Source: Emticicia sp037153985 (lineage in GTDB: Bacteria; Bacteroidota; Bacteroidia; Cytophagales; Spirosomataceae). Taken from it: a DNA stretch of 64,000 bases. This document shows, one piece after another, positions 8,866 through 17,096 of the stretch; the stretch's first letter is position 1; every line of letters begins with the position of its first letter. The DNA lies in contig NZ_JBBAYI010000012.1 of assembly GCF_037153985.1 (NCBI RefSeq), positions 1-64,000 of the forward strand, given 5' to 3'. Position numbers and translations under genes: made by a program. The notes below the pieces were generated by a model. That model had not been told where the DNA came from, searched no databases, and saw nothing but the letters and a program-made list of their open reading frames with translations.

Positions 8866-9696
8866 ATGAAAATATATAATACTACAAAAGGACCATTTGT
8901 TGAACACGAAGGTAACCTCTATTCATTTACAGAAAGTAGTTTTGATGTTTTAATCAACCAGTCTAACCTGTACGATTTCCTTGAAAATTCGTTAGCTGGT
9001 AAGCAGCCAGAAACGAGTTTTGAAATAACCGATTTTTTATTAGCTCCTATTGTTTCACAAGAGGTTTGGGCTTCGGGTGTTACATATCTGAGAAGCAAAA
9101 ATGCCCGTATGGAGGAATCGAAAGATGCAGGGGGCGGAGATTTCTATGACAGAGTTTACTCAGCCGAACGCCCCGAAATATTTTTCAAAGCTACGGCTGC
9201 CCGTACAGTAGGCCACAAACAAAATATCAGGATACGCAGAGACTCAAAATGGAATGTACCTGAGCCTGAACTTACTCTTTTTGTTAATTCAAATAACGAA
9301 ATAGCAGGCTATACTATTGGAAATGATGTAAGCTCGCGTGATATTGAAGGCGAAAACCCATTGTATCTTCCACAGGCAAAATCCTATGACAAAAGTGCAG
9401 CCATAGGGCCTGCCATTCTTGTATTGAAAGAACCCCTGACAAAAGAAACACAGATTTTGCTCGAAATTGAAAGAGAAGGCAAACAAATTTTTACTCAGTC
9501 AACACGCCTGAGCCAGATGAAACGTGAACTACCCGAATTAGTAAAATATCTTACATTTGAGTGTAGTTTTCCGTTTGGCTGTTTTCTGATGACGGGCACA
9601 GGCATTGTGCCACCCGATAGTTTTTCTCTGATTACGGGCGATACCGTGCATATTTCTATTGATAACATTGGTACTTTAAGTAATACGGTAGAATAA
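8866..9696 (+). CDS. FAH-family protein, 2-dehydro-3-deoxy-D-arabinonate dehydratase-like
   Basis: A 276-residue fumarylacetoacetate-hydrolase-fold protein. It contains WASGVTYLRSKNAR near residue 76, the metal-site block YDRVY...ERPEIFFKAT, VPEPEL near 133 and NDVSSRDIEGENPLYLPQAK. That last block is characteristic of the KdaD type, which removes water from 2-keto-3-deoxy-D-arabinonate to give 2,5-dioxopentanoate. Together with the dehydrogenase and LacI regulator this suggests an oxidative pentose or deoxy-sugar route towards 2-oxoglutarate. Other acylpyruvase or diketo-sugar-acid hydrolase activities remain possible. It is followed by a strong hairpin shared with the convergent GTPase gene. 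Confidence 0.82.
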   Translation: MKIYNTTKGPFVEHEGNLYSFTESSFDVLINQSNLYDFLENSLAGKQPETSFEITDFLLAPIVSQEVWASGVTYLRSKNARMEESKDAGGGDFYDRVYSAERPEIFFKATAARTVGHKQNIRIRRDSKWNVPEPELTLFVNSNNEIAGYTIGNDVSSRDIEGENPLYLPQAKSYDKSAAIGPAILVLKEPLTKETQILLEIEREGKQIFTQSTRLSQMKRELPELVKYLTFECSFPFGCFLMTGTGIVPPDSFSLITGDTVHISIDNIGTLSNTVE

Positions 9697-9705
9697 CTAT
9701 GCTAC

Positions 9706-9753
9706 TTTTATTCATAGCCCGAAGCATAAGAACACTTCAGGCTATGAATAAAA
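9706..9753. terminator. Bidirectional terminator
   Basis: TTTTATTCATAGCC (9706-9719) and GGCTATGAATAAAA (9740-9753) form a perfect 14-base stem with A/T runs on both sides. It lies between the convergent KdaD-like and COG0523 genes and can serve both strands. A short GAAG/CTTC pair inside the loop extends it. Confidence 0.8.
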
Positions 9754-9756
9754 ATT

Positions 9757-10968
9757 TTAATTAAACAACGGAAAAGGGTCTTGAAACTTACCTTTTGTTT
9801 CCATGTGTTTTATTTCTGCTTCTGTACAAAGGCAGCCGGTTAGTTCGCTGATAAGCAGATGCCGATTTAAATCCTGACCTATGATTACTAATTCATTCTG
9901 GCGGTCGCCGAATTGTTTATCCCAACGGCTTTCAATCTGTTTCTGATTGTTCACAAATGAAGCGTACCGGATACGCACATTAAAGGGCATACTAGCCCAC
10001 CACACACCCGCGCGCTCAGCCCTGAGCGAACCTCCGGCCTGACTCCAGTTTAGTGCCTCGTCTGGCCTTGATGCTATCCAGAACAAACCTTTTGACCTGA
10101 TAATACCCGCGTGCCAGTTTTCAGATATGTAGTGCCAGAAGCGTTGAGGGTGGAAAGGTCGTTTATCACGAAAAACAAAGCTCTCTATGCCATATTCTTC
10201 TGTTTCAGGGGTATGCTCATTTCCATTCTTACGGTTTTCCAGTTCCTGAATCCATCCGGCTGAAGTTTCGGCTTTCTCATAATCAAATAGTCCGGTATGG
10301 ATAATCTCTTTAGGATTTACCTTGCTGAACGATGATTCCAGCAGCTTAGCAACGGGGTTTAGTGAATAAATAATAGCTTTTAACTCGCCTAACTGGGCAG
10401 GGCTTATGAGGTCAGTTTTATTAAGAATAATTACATCGGCAAATTCAATCTGGTCGGTTAACAGGTTTACAATCGTGCGGTAATCCTGTTCATCTTCATT
10501 CAGATTCCGACTTTTTACGGTATCTATCGAACCAAAATCTTTACTAAAATTGAAGGCATCTACTACTGTTACCATGCAATCTATATAGGCCCATTCAGAT
10601 AAATCAATACCGGTTTCTTCATCAATAAAGCTGAAAGTTTGTGCAACAGGCACAGGTTCTGAAATACCCGTAGACTCGATGAGCAAGTAATCGAATCGGT
10701 TTTCTTTAGCCAGCTTTTTTACTTCTATCATGAGGTCTTCACGCAGGGTGCAACAAATGCAACCATTCGACATCTCTACAAGGCGTTCTTCGGTGCGTGA
10801 TAAAGTATTTTCCTTTTCAACTAACTGAGCATCAATGTTTACTTCGCTCATATCATTTACAATTACGGCTACTTTCAGCCCTTCTTTATTATGCAGAATA
10901 TGATTGAGCAATGTGGTTTTTCCGGCTCCCAAAAATCCTGACAGCACAGTTACGGGTAGTTTCTTCAT
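9757..10968 (-). CDS. COG0523/CobW-family GTPase, putative zinc chaperone
   Basis: A 403-residue G3E GTPase. The Walker A GAGKTT is at residues 14-19. The family metal motif CxCC is at Cys70-Cys72-Cys73 (GCICCTLRE). ESTGISEP and the NKTD guanine-specificity motif follow, and a CobW C-terminal domain occupies about 260-390. COG0523 proteins insert or traffic metals, and the ZigA/YciC branch is induced on zinc starvation. The promoter carries two TGCAA-N5-TTGCA palindromes over its -7 and -33 elements, which fits Zur-type repression. Zinc is therefore the best guess for the metal, by inference. Confidence 0.88.
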   Translation of the reverse strand: MKKLPVTVLSGFLGAGKTTLLNHILHNKEGLKVAVIVNDMSEVNIDAQLVEKENTLSRTEERLVEMSNGCICCTLREDLMIEVKKLAKENRFDYLLIESTGISEPVPVAQTFSFIDEETGIDLSEWAYIDCMVTVVDAFNFSKDFGSIDTVKSRNLNEDEQDYRTIVNLLTDQIEFADVIILNKTDLISPAQLGELKAIIYSLNPVAKLLESSFSKVNPKEIIHTGLFDYEKAETSAGWIQELENRKNGNEHTPETEEYGIESFVFRDKRPFHPQRFWHYISENWHAGIIRSKGLFWIASRPDEALNWSQAGGSLRAERAGVWWASMPFNVRIRYASFVNNQKQIESRWDKQFGDRQNELVIIGQDLNRHLLISELTGCLCTEAEIKHMETKGKFQDPFPLFN

Positions 10969-10977
10969 TTTGTATTA

Positions 10978-11010
10978 ATTTATTTTTGCAATAATGTTGC
11001 AAAAATAAAT
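10978..11010 (-). promoter_or_regulatory. Palindrome 1 over the -7 box of the COG0523 gene (Zur-like operator)
   Basis: Perfect 14-base arms (10978-10991 and 10997-11010) flank the spacer TAATG; the core is TGCAA-N5-TTGCA. The reverse-strand -7 box CAAAAATA (11000-11007) lies inside the right arm, so a bound repressor would block polymerase. The shared core with the next palindrome suggests one dimeric regulator of the Fur/Zur type; that identity is inferred. Confidence 0.65.
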
Positions 11011-11022
11011 CACAACTACAAA

Positions 11023-11041
11023 TATGCAACTATGTTGCATA
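11023..11041 (-). promoter_or_regulatory. Palindrome 2 over the -33 position of the COG0523 gene (Zur-like operator)
   Basis: TATGCAAC-TAT-GTTGCATA is a perfect 8-base inverted repeat with the same TGCAA-N5-TTGCA core as palindrome 1. The centres are about 38 bases apart. On the minus strand GTTG within it falls 19 bases from the -7 box, where the -33 element is expected. Confidence 0.65.
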
Positions 11042-11145
11042 AATATATTGTAGAAATTCCAGAAGAACCGTATTACCAAACAAAATATTGATGCAAATAC
11101 AACGCCCAAAAGTATCTAATGCCTTATTTGTATCTTTAGACCAGC

Positions 11146-14100
11146 TCAATATTTTATTACCCTGCTGTTATCTTGTTGTGTTGGGTCTGTTAATAAATAA
11201 TGTGGGTCTACACCTACGCGGGTGGGCTTATGGGGTACGGTGAATATGAGTTTCTGTTTGCCAGAGCCAATCTGATGCTTTTGCAAATAAATTGGATTCA
11301 TTGATTTAGTTTCATGCCCACTACCCGAAAAAGCACCTATTTCTACCCAATCGTGCATAGGTAGTACTGTTTCTTTACCATTTTGATGTACTACCTGCTT
11401 TTGCACCTCAATATCAAGTATTACCTGCCAGTTGCCTTTTGGGGTTTGTATGGCTTTGGCCTGTTCAATTTTAAACTGCCAGAAGGTGTTTACTTCAAAG
11501 AAATCGTGCAACAGGGTTTGAAGCGAATCTGGCGTAACTATCTTTAGTTCATGATATAAATCAAGCGTGGTCGGTAACGGAGGCTCACCTCCGCCATATT
11601 TATTAAAAAAACTCCTGAGTGCCACATTCATCTGTTGTTTACCTATGTATTTACTCATGGCATAGAGTGCAAAAGGTCCTTTACGATAAGCCAGAAAGGA
11701 ATCAGAAGCCCGAAGTAAAGGCACAGAGGCACGTGTGTGTGGCATTTCATACATTTTTCTCAGGGTTGTAAGTAGTCGATTCAGTTGGTCTTGGCCATAA
11801 GTTTCCTCTACCACCTGCATTTCGGTATAAACAGCTAGCCCTTCACTTATCAATGGCGAGCCTTCTACTCTGGCAGGTATTAACTGATTACCCCACCATT
11901 GATGCGCTACTTCATGGGCTACTACGGCAAATACTAGGTCGGTTCCTTTTTGCTTATTGTCAATATTCAGGTATGAGAACCCTTCGGTGTAATCGATGGT
12001 AGTAGCTTCGGCGTGTAAACCAATATGCTGGCTGGAACGCTCAATCAATCTAAGATACTTATATGGGTAAGAGCCAAAGTGAGAGGCACCATAGTTGAGT
12101 GCCGCCTGTATACCTCGTACCATACGGCTTAAATTAGCTGTATGCGACGGATGATGAAATATCTCAATTTCAATCCCTTTCCATTGGGCTTTGTATATAC
12201 CATAATTGGCCGAAAAAAGAGCATAATCGTTCGGAATAGGAATGTCTGTTTTGTAATGAAAATACTGGCGTTCGCCTATTGTCCATTTCCGTTGTAATTT
12301 ACCGGGTAATACGGCAGTTTGGTTTTTAGTAGTACTTACCACAGCATTAAAGTTGATACGTTCTGCATCAGGACGACCCAAACGTGCATTTTTATCTTCA
12401 AGAGCTGGAATAGCAGGATGTGGAGGCAAACCATATTGCTGGCGGTCTCTGGCATTGGTTAATTCACGAATAGGCTGGTACCCGATGGCTGGCAGCCAGT
12501 CTTTACTTGTAAAATAGGTATAGTTTTTACCGACGGCCGTATTAACACCATTATTGGTGAAACCCTTTTGCTGGTAATAGACCTCAAAATTCAGGTTTAT
12601 AGAATCGCTGGGTTGCAGAGGCTGTTCTAACCTATAACTATTATGCCCAAGCTGCGCATCTTCAAGTATAAATCTGGCGGGCTTATTAAAATTAATCACC
12701 TTAGTTTTTACCCCTGATGCCACAGCCAGATGGATAGTATCTATGGGTGTGTTAGTGTAGTTAACGAGAGAATAGGTTCCTCGTATTATTACTCTCTCCT
12801 CTTCGGGATAGACATCCACATAAAGGTTAGTGCCTGTTATTCGAGGTTGGGGAATATACCTGTATTTACCGTAAAGTTTTTCGTATGCTCCAAGTCTTGC
12901 CTTATTGTCCGAAACAACTTGATAATCATTCAGTAGATTAGTATTATAAAAAATGTACCCGCCTGATGCTACTACAAATATAGCAGCCATGAGCGCAACG
13001 ATGCGTGTAGCGCGTGTAAACCGAGCTTTTGCCTGTTGAAGCCGTCTGATGAAACCTTCTTCTTTGCCACGCGACCAAAGCAACGAAGCAACCACTATTA
13101 TTAATAGGCTCCAGCCTGTCCAGTAAGCCTTAAACCATAACCACGGTGTTACCGACTCACCGAACCCTTGTATATCCGTATATGACCATGCCGGAGAAGC
13201 ACCAAAAATGAGTAGTTTATGATGAACACCAATTTTAGGAGCAAAAGCTATCAGACCTAAAACCCCGAATGCCAACAAATGTCCGATATATTTGTGGTTA
13301 ATACATACGTGTATAGCCAGCACCAGACAAGCAAAAAGCAGGTACTCAATAAACTGGAAGCCCAAAAGAGTTTGCAGATAAACAGGTATTTCGAAATTAT
13401 GATAACCCAAACCCAATTGCAAAAGGATTCCGGCTAGCATCAACGTTAACATCCAGACAATAATTATCAGTCCAAGACCCAATAATTTGCCTAAAAAAAG
13501 GCTCCATTCTGTTACAGGAGTAGTATCTGTTAATTCGTTAATACGTGCTTCACGTTCACGCCATACCAACTCCCCCGCATAAAAAACAAGCAGTACAGGC
13601 ACTATCACCAACGGTGTTTTTACGCTGCTTACAGGCGAAGTTATTAAATTTATTACCTGTGAAGTAGTGGGGAGCAAAGGCACATCAATATGCTGCATAA
13701 TAGTGGCTCCGAACACCACAGTAATCAACCCATATAAAGCAATAATTGTTAGCCCTGCAAAACTCTTGGCTATTTGGCTGAATGATGCCTGAGCAATAGC
13801 AAGTATCTGACGAACATGGGTATAAAAGCCAAAGGTGCGATTAAATGCCGGAACAAAGCTGCTATGAGGCAGCCAAGCATCTGGAAACTTATTTGTAACT
13901 TGTTTTGGCAGAGAAGAAGTGGTTTTCCGGCCTTTAATAAGGCGGCTTAGCCAGTTGTTCGGGTAAGGTTGCCTGAGTTGAAACCGTAGGTAGGCAAAGG
14001 CCAGCCAACCTAATGCCACACCCATCCACAGAACCCTGTTTAAAAGAAACGTACTATCTGCTGTAACCAATCGAGTATTTTTCTGGATAGGTGTCCATGT

Positions 14101-14754
14101 TTCCATTTCTCTGGCCAGGCTCACTATCCCGATAAGGTCTATTAATTTGGCTATTTCCCATTTACCTGAAAAATGGGCTACCATTGGCCCAATAAATTGA
14201 GACACAAATAAAAGTAATATACTGGCTGCATAACTTGCGATGGTTCGGCCATTTAAAACTGCCACAGTAAATTGCACGGCCGTAGCAACAAAAATTACAG
14301 GTAAACTAATAAAAACATATACACTCAGGTACGTGCTTAAGCGAAAAGTTTCGATTGCCCCAGCACTTGTATTAATCATAAATACAGCTAATAAAATACC
14401 GAGAGGCACAGCTAGCTGAACAATGGCGTGAAGCATAAAGGCTGAAAAAAAACGCCCGAATAAATAAGCAGCTTTACTAACCGGAGTAGTGTATATGAGC
14501 GGATACATACGTGTCTGAATGTCACGTGCGGCAGCATCGCCTGTAATAGAAGCTGCCATCAGAAGCCAGACAAGGTTTGCAAAAACCGAGAGCAGCGCAA
14601 CTTGTGCAGGCGCATTCATATAGCTTCCGTCGGTGGGTGCGGCTACTCTCATAAGCAAAAATGCAAATGCCAACAATATAAAGAAATACAGCCATACCGA
14701 CGGACGGCGTAACTGATAGTTGAACTCAAAACGAAAAATCTCCCGAAAATTCAT
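11146..14754 (-). CDS. ABC-2-type permease fused to M1-family aminopeptidase
   Basis: A 1202-residue fusion. The N-terminal half (about 1-610) holds roughly a dozen hydrophobic segments in two ABC-2 permease-like sets (starting near residues 20 and 320). The C-terminal half is a gluzincin M1 peptidase. It has HEVAH at 947-951 and a downstream Glu971 in SEG as the third zinc ligand, spaced one residue more than the usual HExxH-x18-E. A likely substrate-binding HAEATT block lies upstream. The peptidase domain should face the periplasm. ABC-ATPase partners normally accompany such permeases but none is adjacent, so the energising subunit is elsewhere or absent. The substrate is unknown. Confidence 0.85.
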   Translation of the reverse strand: MNFREIFRFEFNYQLRRPSVWLYFFILLAFAFLLMRVAAPTDGSYMNAPAQVALLSVFANLVWLLMAASITGDAAARDIQTRMYPLIYTTPVSKAAYLFGRFFSAFMLHAIVQLAVPLGILLAVFMINTSAGAIETFRLSTYLSVYVFISLPVIFVATAVQFTVAVLNGRTIASYAASILLLFVSQFIGPMVAHFSGKWEIAKLIDLIGIVSLAREMETWTPIQKNTRLVTADSTFLLNRVLWMGVALGWLAFAYLRFQLRQPYPNNWLSRLIKGRKTTSSLPKQVTNKFPDAWLPHSSFVPAFNRTFGFYTHVRQILAIAQASFSQIAKSFAGLTIIALYGLITVVFGATIMQHIDVPLLPTTSQVINLITSPVSSVKTPLVIVPVLLVFYAGELVWREREARINELTDTTPVTEWSLFLGKLLGLGLIIIVWMLTLMLAGILLQLGLGYHNFEIPVYLQTLLGFQFIEYLLFACLVLAIHVCINHKYIGHLLAFGVLGLIAFAPKIGVHHKLLIFGASPAWSYTDIQGFGESVTPWLWFKAYWTGWSLLIIVVASLLWSRGKEEGFIRRLQQAKARFTRATRIVALMAAIFVVASGGYIFYNTNLLNDYQVVSDNKARLGAYEKLYGKYRYIPQPRITGTNLYVDVYPEEERVIIRGTYSLVNYTNTPIDTIHLAVASGVKTKVINFNKPARFILEDAQLGHNSYRLEQPLQPSDSINLNFEVYYQQKGFTNNGVNTAVGKNYTYFTSKDWLPAIGYQPIRELTNARDRQQYGLPPHPAIPALEDKNARLGRPDAERINFNAVVSTTKNQTAVLPGKLQRKWTIGERQYFHYKTDIPIPNDYALFSANYGIYKAQWKGIEIEIFHHPSHTANLSRMVRGIQAALNYGASHFGSYPYKYLRLIERSSQHIGLHAEATTIDYTEGFSYLNIDNKQKGTDLVFAVVAHEVAHQWWGNQLIPARVEGSPLISEGLAVYTEMQVVEETYGQDQLNRLLTTLRKMYEMPHTRASVPLLRASDSFLAYRKGPFALYAMSKYIGKQQMNVALRSFFNKYGGGEPPLPTTLDLYHELKIVTPDSLQTLLHDFFEVNTFWQFKIEQAKAIQTPKGNWQVILDIEVQKQVVHQNGKETVLPMHDWVEIGAFSGSGHETKSMNPIYLQKHQIGSGKQKLIFTVPHKPTRVGVDPHYLLTDPTQQDNSRVIKY

Positions 14755-15200
14755 AAATTCTTTTCTTGCTAATCAATAGTTCTGTTTTTATAATACTCTA
14801 TCCGTAGTACTTAAATAGCTATTTTCTCAATCAGGTACTCATTTTTCAAAGCTATTGTTGGGTATTTCTCTATCTATAAACGCATAAATGGTAAATTATT
14901 CAATACCCAAATACTATCAGGGTTAGTTTTAGAAACATCTGCTTGAGAAAATCCAACCTCTTCTCACTGGTATAAGATTGATGCAACGCATTATTGGCAT
15001 TTCTTATTTTTAACAAAAATGAAAAGTACTTTTAAAAACAAAGTAAATAAATATAAAACTGTTATGCAAAGCAATGAATCAATTTTTGTGGAGAAATTTT
15101 AATCAACAATTAGTGAGGAAAAATCAGTAAGCACGAACGATAACCCTCAGGCAACAGTTTTGCAGCTATTTGCGGCGTATCTGGCAAATTAGTGCGTGAG
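14755..15200. other. Non-coding stretch upstream of the permease-peptidase gene
   Basis: About 446 bases without a credible gene. A reverse-strand -7 box CAAAGCTA (14847-14854) may serve the permease-peptidase gene. A short palindrome AAAAGTACTTTT lies at 15022-15033. Nothing else was recognised. Confidence 0.4.
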
Positions 15201-15944
15201 TCAATTAAAAAGAGACAATAAATCTTGCCGGCTATTGTCTTTCAGATGGATAATATCAAATCTTCTGGCCGAAGAAAAAGAACCAATTTCTATGTCACTA
15301 TTTATCAGGATAACACCCATCAGAATAACATATCTGCAATTATATCGAGTTGCTTTTACGAGTTCCAGAATTCTTTTATCAATGGCTTCATAAATTACTT
15401 CGGTGGTTTCATGTAAAGGTAGTGTGGCATTAATAATTCGGTCTTTCTGGGCATAAATTATTTGCTCAATGGTATTCATCTGGTAATCCATTTCGGTTAT
15501 TTTGCCCGCTTCTATATCATTATTCAATAATTTGCTCAAGGCTCCTTTGGCAGCACCACAACAATCAGATTTCTGATTTTGCCCAAACCGCTGAATCTGC
15601 CCGATGGTTCCATCTTTTGAAATACCAATATGCGGGCCATAATATACAAATACGGCTCCGTTGTCGGGCACATGACTGGCAAAAGCGCCCATACCTGTTA
15701 AACCTGTAAACGGAAAACCATCAAGCCCACCCATTTTAAATGGCCCCAGAAACTCACGAGAGCGCACCGGATATTGAATACTATTCACGTCGTCGCTACA
15801 AATACTATCAGCCATCATGATTTGCTCGGTTTCAAGTTCCAGTTCATTTTCCACGAAATCAATGATTTTATTTACTGTATCAATGGTAGTTAAAGCATTG
15901 GGGTAATATTTTCTGATGATTTCCAGTTTTTCTTTTTTCAGCAT
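15201..15944 (-). CDS. LCIB/LCIC-type (theta-class) carbonic anhydrase-like protein
   Basis: A 247-residue soluble protein with the block pattern of the limiting-CO2-inducible LCIB family. It shows SICSDDVN with Cys49, then FLGPFKMGGLDGFPF, TGMGAFASHVPD, and YYGPHIGIS with His105. The pair Cys128-Cys129 follows. A Cys/His/Cys zinc site fits Cys49, His105 and Cys128 or Cys129. Eukaryotic and bacterial LCIB-like proteins are beta-like carbonic anhydrases, also called theta-class, that interconvert CO2 and bicarbonate. Assignment is by motif recall, not by a search. It is third in a minus-strand set with an MBL hydrolase (47-base gap) and a Na+/H+ antiporter, a context suited to pH and bicarbonate control. 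Confidence 0.7.
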   Translation of the reverse strand: MLKKEKLEIIRKYYPNALTTIDTVNKIIDFVENELELETEQIMMADSICSDDVNSIQYPVRSREFLGPFKMGGLDGFPFTGLTGMGAFASHVPDNGAVFVYYGPHIGISKDGTIGQIQRFGQNQKSDCCGAAKGALSKLLNNDIEAGKITEMDYQMNTIEQIIYAQKDRIINATLPLHETTEVIYEAIDKRILELVKATRYNCRYVILMGVILINSDIEIGSFSSARRFDIIHLKDNSRQDLLSLFN

Positions 15945-15991
15945 TGGCTCGGGTATTTTAAAGTTTTATCTCTGGCACCTTATTCTCACGT

Positions 15992-17029
15992 TTATTCTTG
16001 CCACCATTTTCTCCAGACTTTACCTGTGTCGTTCAGGTCAACTTTCTCACCAATTCTTGGCGTAATGATGGGCATTTTAGCCGCTTCGGCAGCCACTGTA
16101 ACCCGTTGCAATGGTTCATACCAAGGATGCTGTGCCAATTTAAATTTTGAATTATGCACCGGAATAAAATTACTGGCTTTCAGGTCTTTTACTTCCTCAA
16201 TGATTTCTTCAGGAAAAGAATGTATATAAGGCCATTGTTGATTGTATTGCCCGCACTCCATAATAGCTAGGTCAAAAGGTCCGAACTTTTCACCTATTTC
16301 TTTAAAATGTGGCCCATAGCCACTATCGCCCCCAAGAAATATTTTTTTTGATGGAGTCTGTAACACAAAGGATGTCCAGAGAGATATATTTCGTGCAAAT
16401 AACCTACCTGAAAAGTGCCTTGCAGGTGTTAAGGTAACCTGAAACCCATTACCTAAATCGGCGCTTTCGTACCAGTTTTTTTCAATGATTTTATCTTTAT
16501 CCCAACCCCAGTATTCAAAATGCTGGGCTACTCCCAAGCCACAAACTACTTTATTTACTTTGGGTTGTAGCTTCTGTACGGTCTCATAATCGAGGTGGTC
16601 CCAATGGTCGTGCGAGATAAAAAGTACGTCTAATTCGGGTATATCTTCTGCCTGTGTAAAATTTGTTCCGGCAAATGGCCTGATAGAGTTTGGTACAGGC
16701 GAGGCATTTCCGCTGAATACAGGGTCAACAAGAAACTTTTTACCATCTGCCTGAATGAAATAAGAACTATGCCCAAACCAGACTAAAACCTGTTCGGTGG
16801 AAGGTATATTTTTTAAATCAGTCTCAACAGTTTCTATTATTTTTTTAGGTTCCGTATCGGGGTGCTTTCCAAAAAAATTCCAGAGTACTTTAGCCATATT
16901 TGCTCCTTCGGCCAAAGCGGGTGTAAGAACCTGATTCTGGAATTGTCCGTTCTTATAATTAGAAAGTGTATTAAAATAGGCTTTTCGTTTCTTGTCAGGA
17001 AACTGCCCGAATTTTTTAGCTAGGTTCAT
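15992..17029 (-). CDS. MBL-fold hydrolase, NAPE-PLD/UlaG-like
   Basis: A 345-residue metallo-beta-lactamase-fold protein with the zinc motif SHDHWDHLD and a GHSSYFI strand. Later come a LGGDSGYGPHF loop and a C-terminal HNSKFKLAQHPWYEPL segment. The HPWYEPL ending and the general length match bacterial N-acyl-phosphatidylethanolamine phospholipase D-like proteins. Lipid hydrolysis is therefore a possible role, but many UlaG-like proteins act on other phosphodiesters. No signal peptide is visible. It lies 67 bases downstream of the antiporter gene and 47 bases upstream of the LCIB-like gene, so all three are probably co-transcribed. Confidence 0.8.
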   Translation of the reverse strand: MNLAKKFGQFPDKKRKAYFNTLSNYKNGQFQNQVLTPALAEGANMAKVLWNFFGKHPDTEPKKIIETVETDLKNIPSTEQVLVWFGHSSYFIQADGKKFLVDPVFSGNASPVPNSIRPFAGTNFTQAEDIPELDVLFISHDHWDHLDYETVQKLQPKVNKVVCGLGVAQHFEYWGWDKDKIIEKNWYESADLGNGFQVTLTPARHFSGRLFARNISLWTSFVLQTPSKKIFLGGDSGYGPHFKEIGEKFGPFDLAIMECGQYNQQWPYIHSFPEEIIEEVKDLKASNFIPVHNSKFKLAQHPWYEPLQRVTVAAEAAKMPIITPRIGEKVDLNDTGKVWRKWWQE

Positions 17030-17096
17030 TCTTTGTTGCTTAAATAATCAATAGTAGGCGTGTTTTCAGAGAACATTCAGTTTCTTGAAAATGTTG

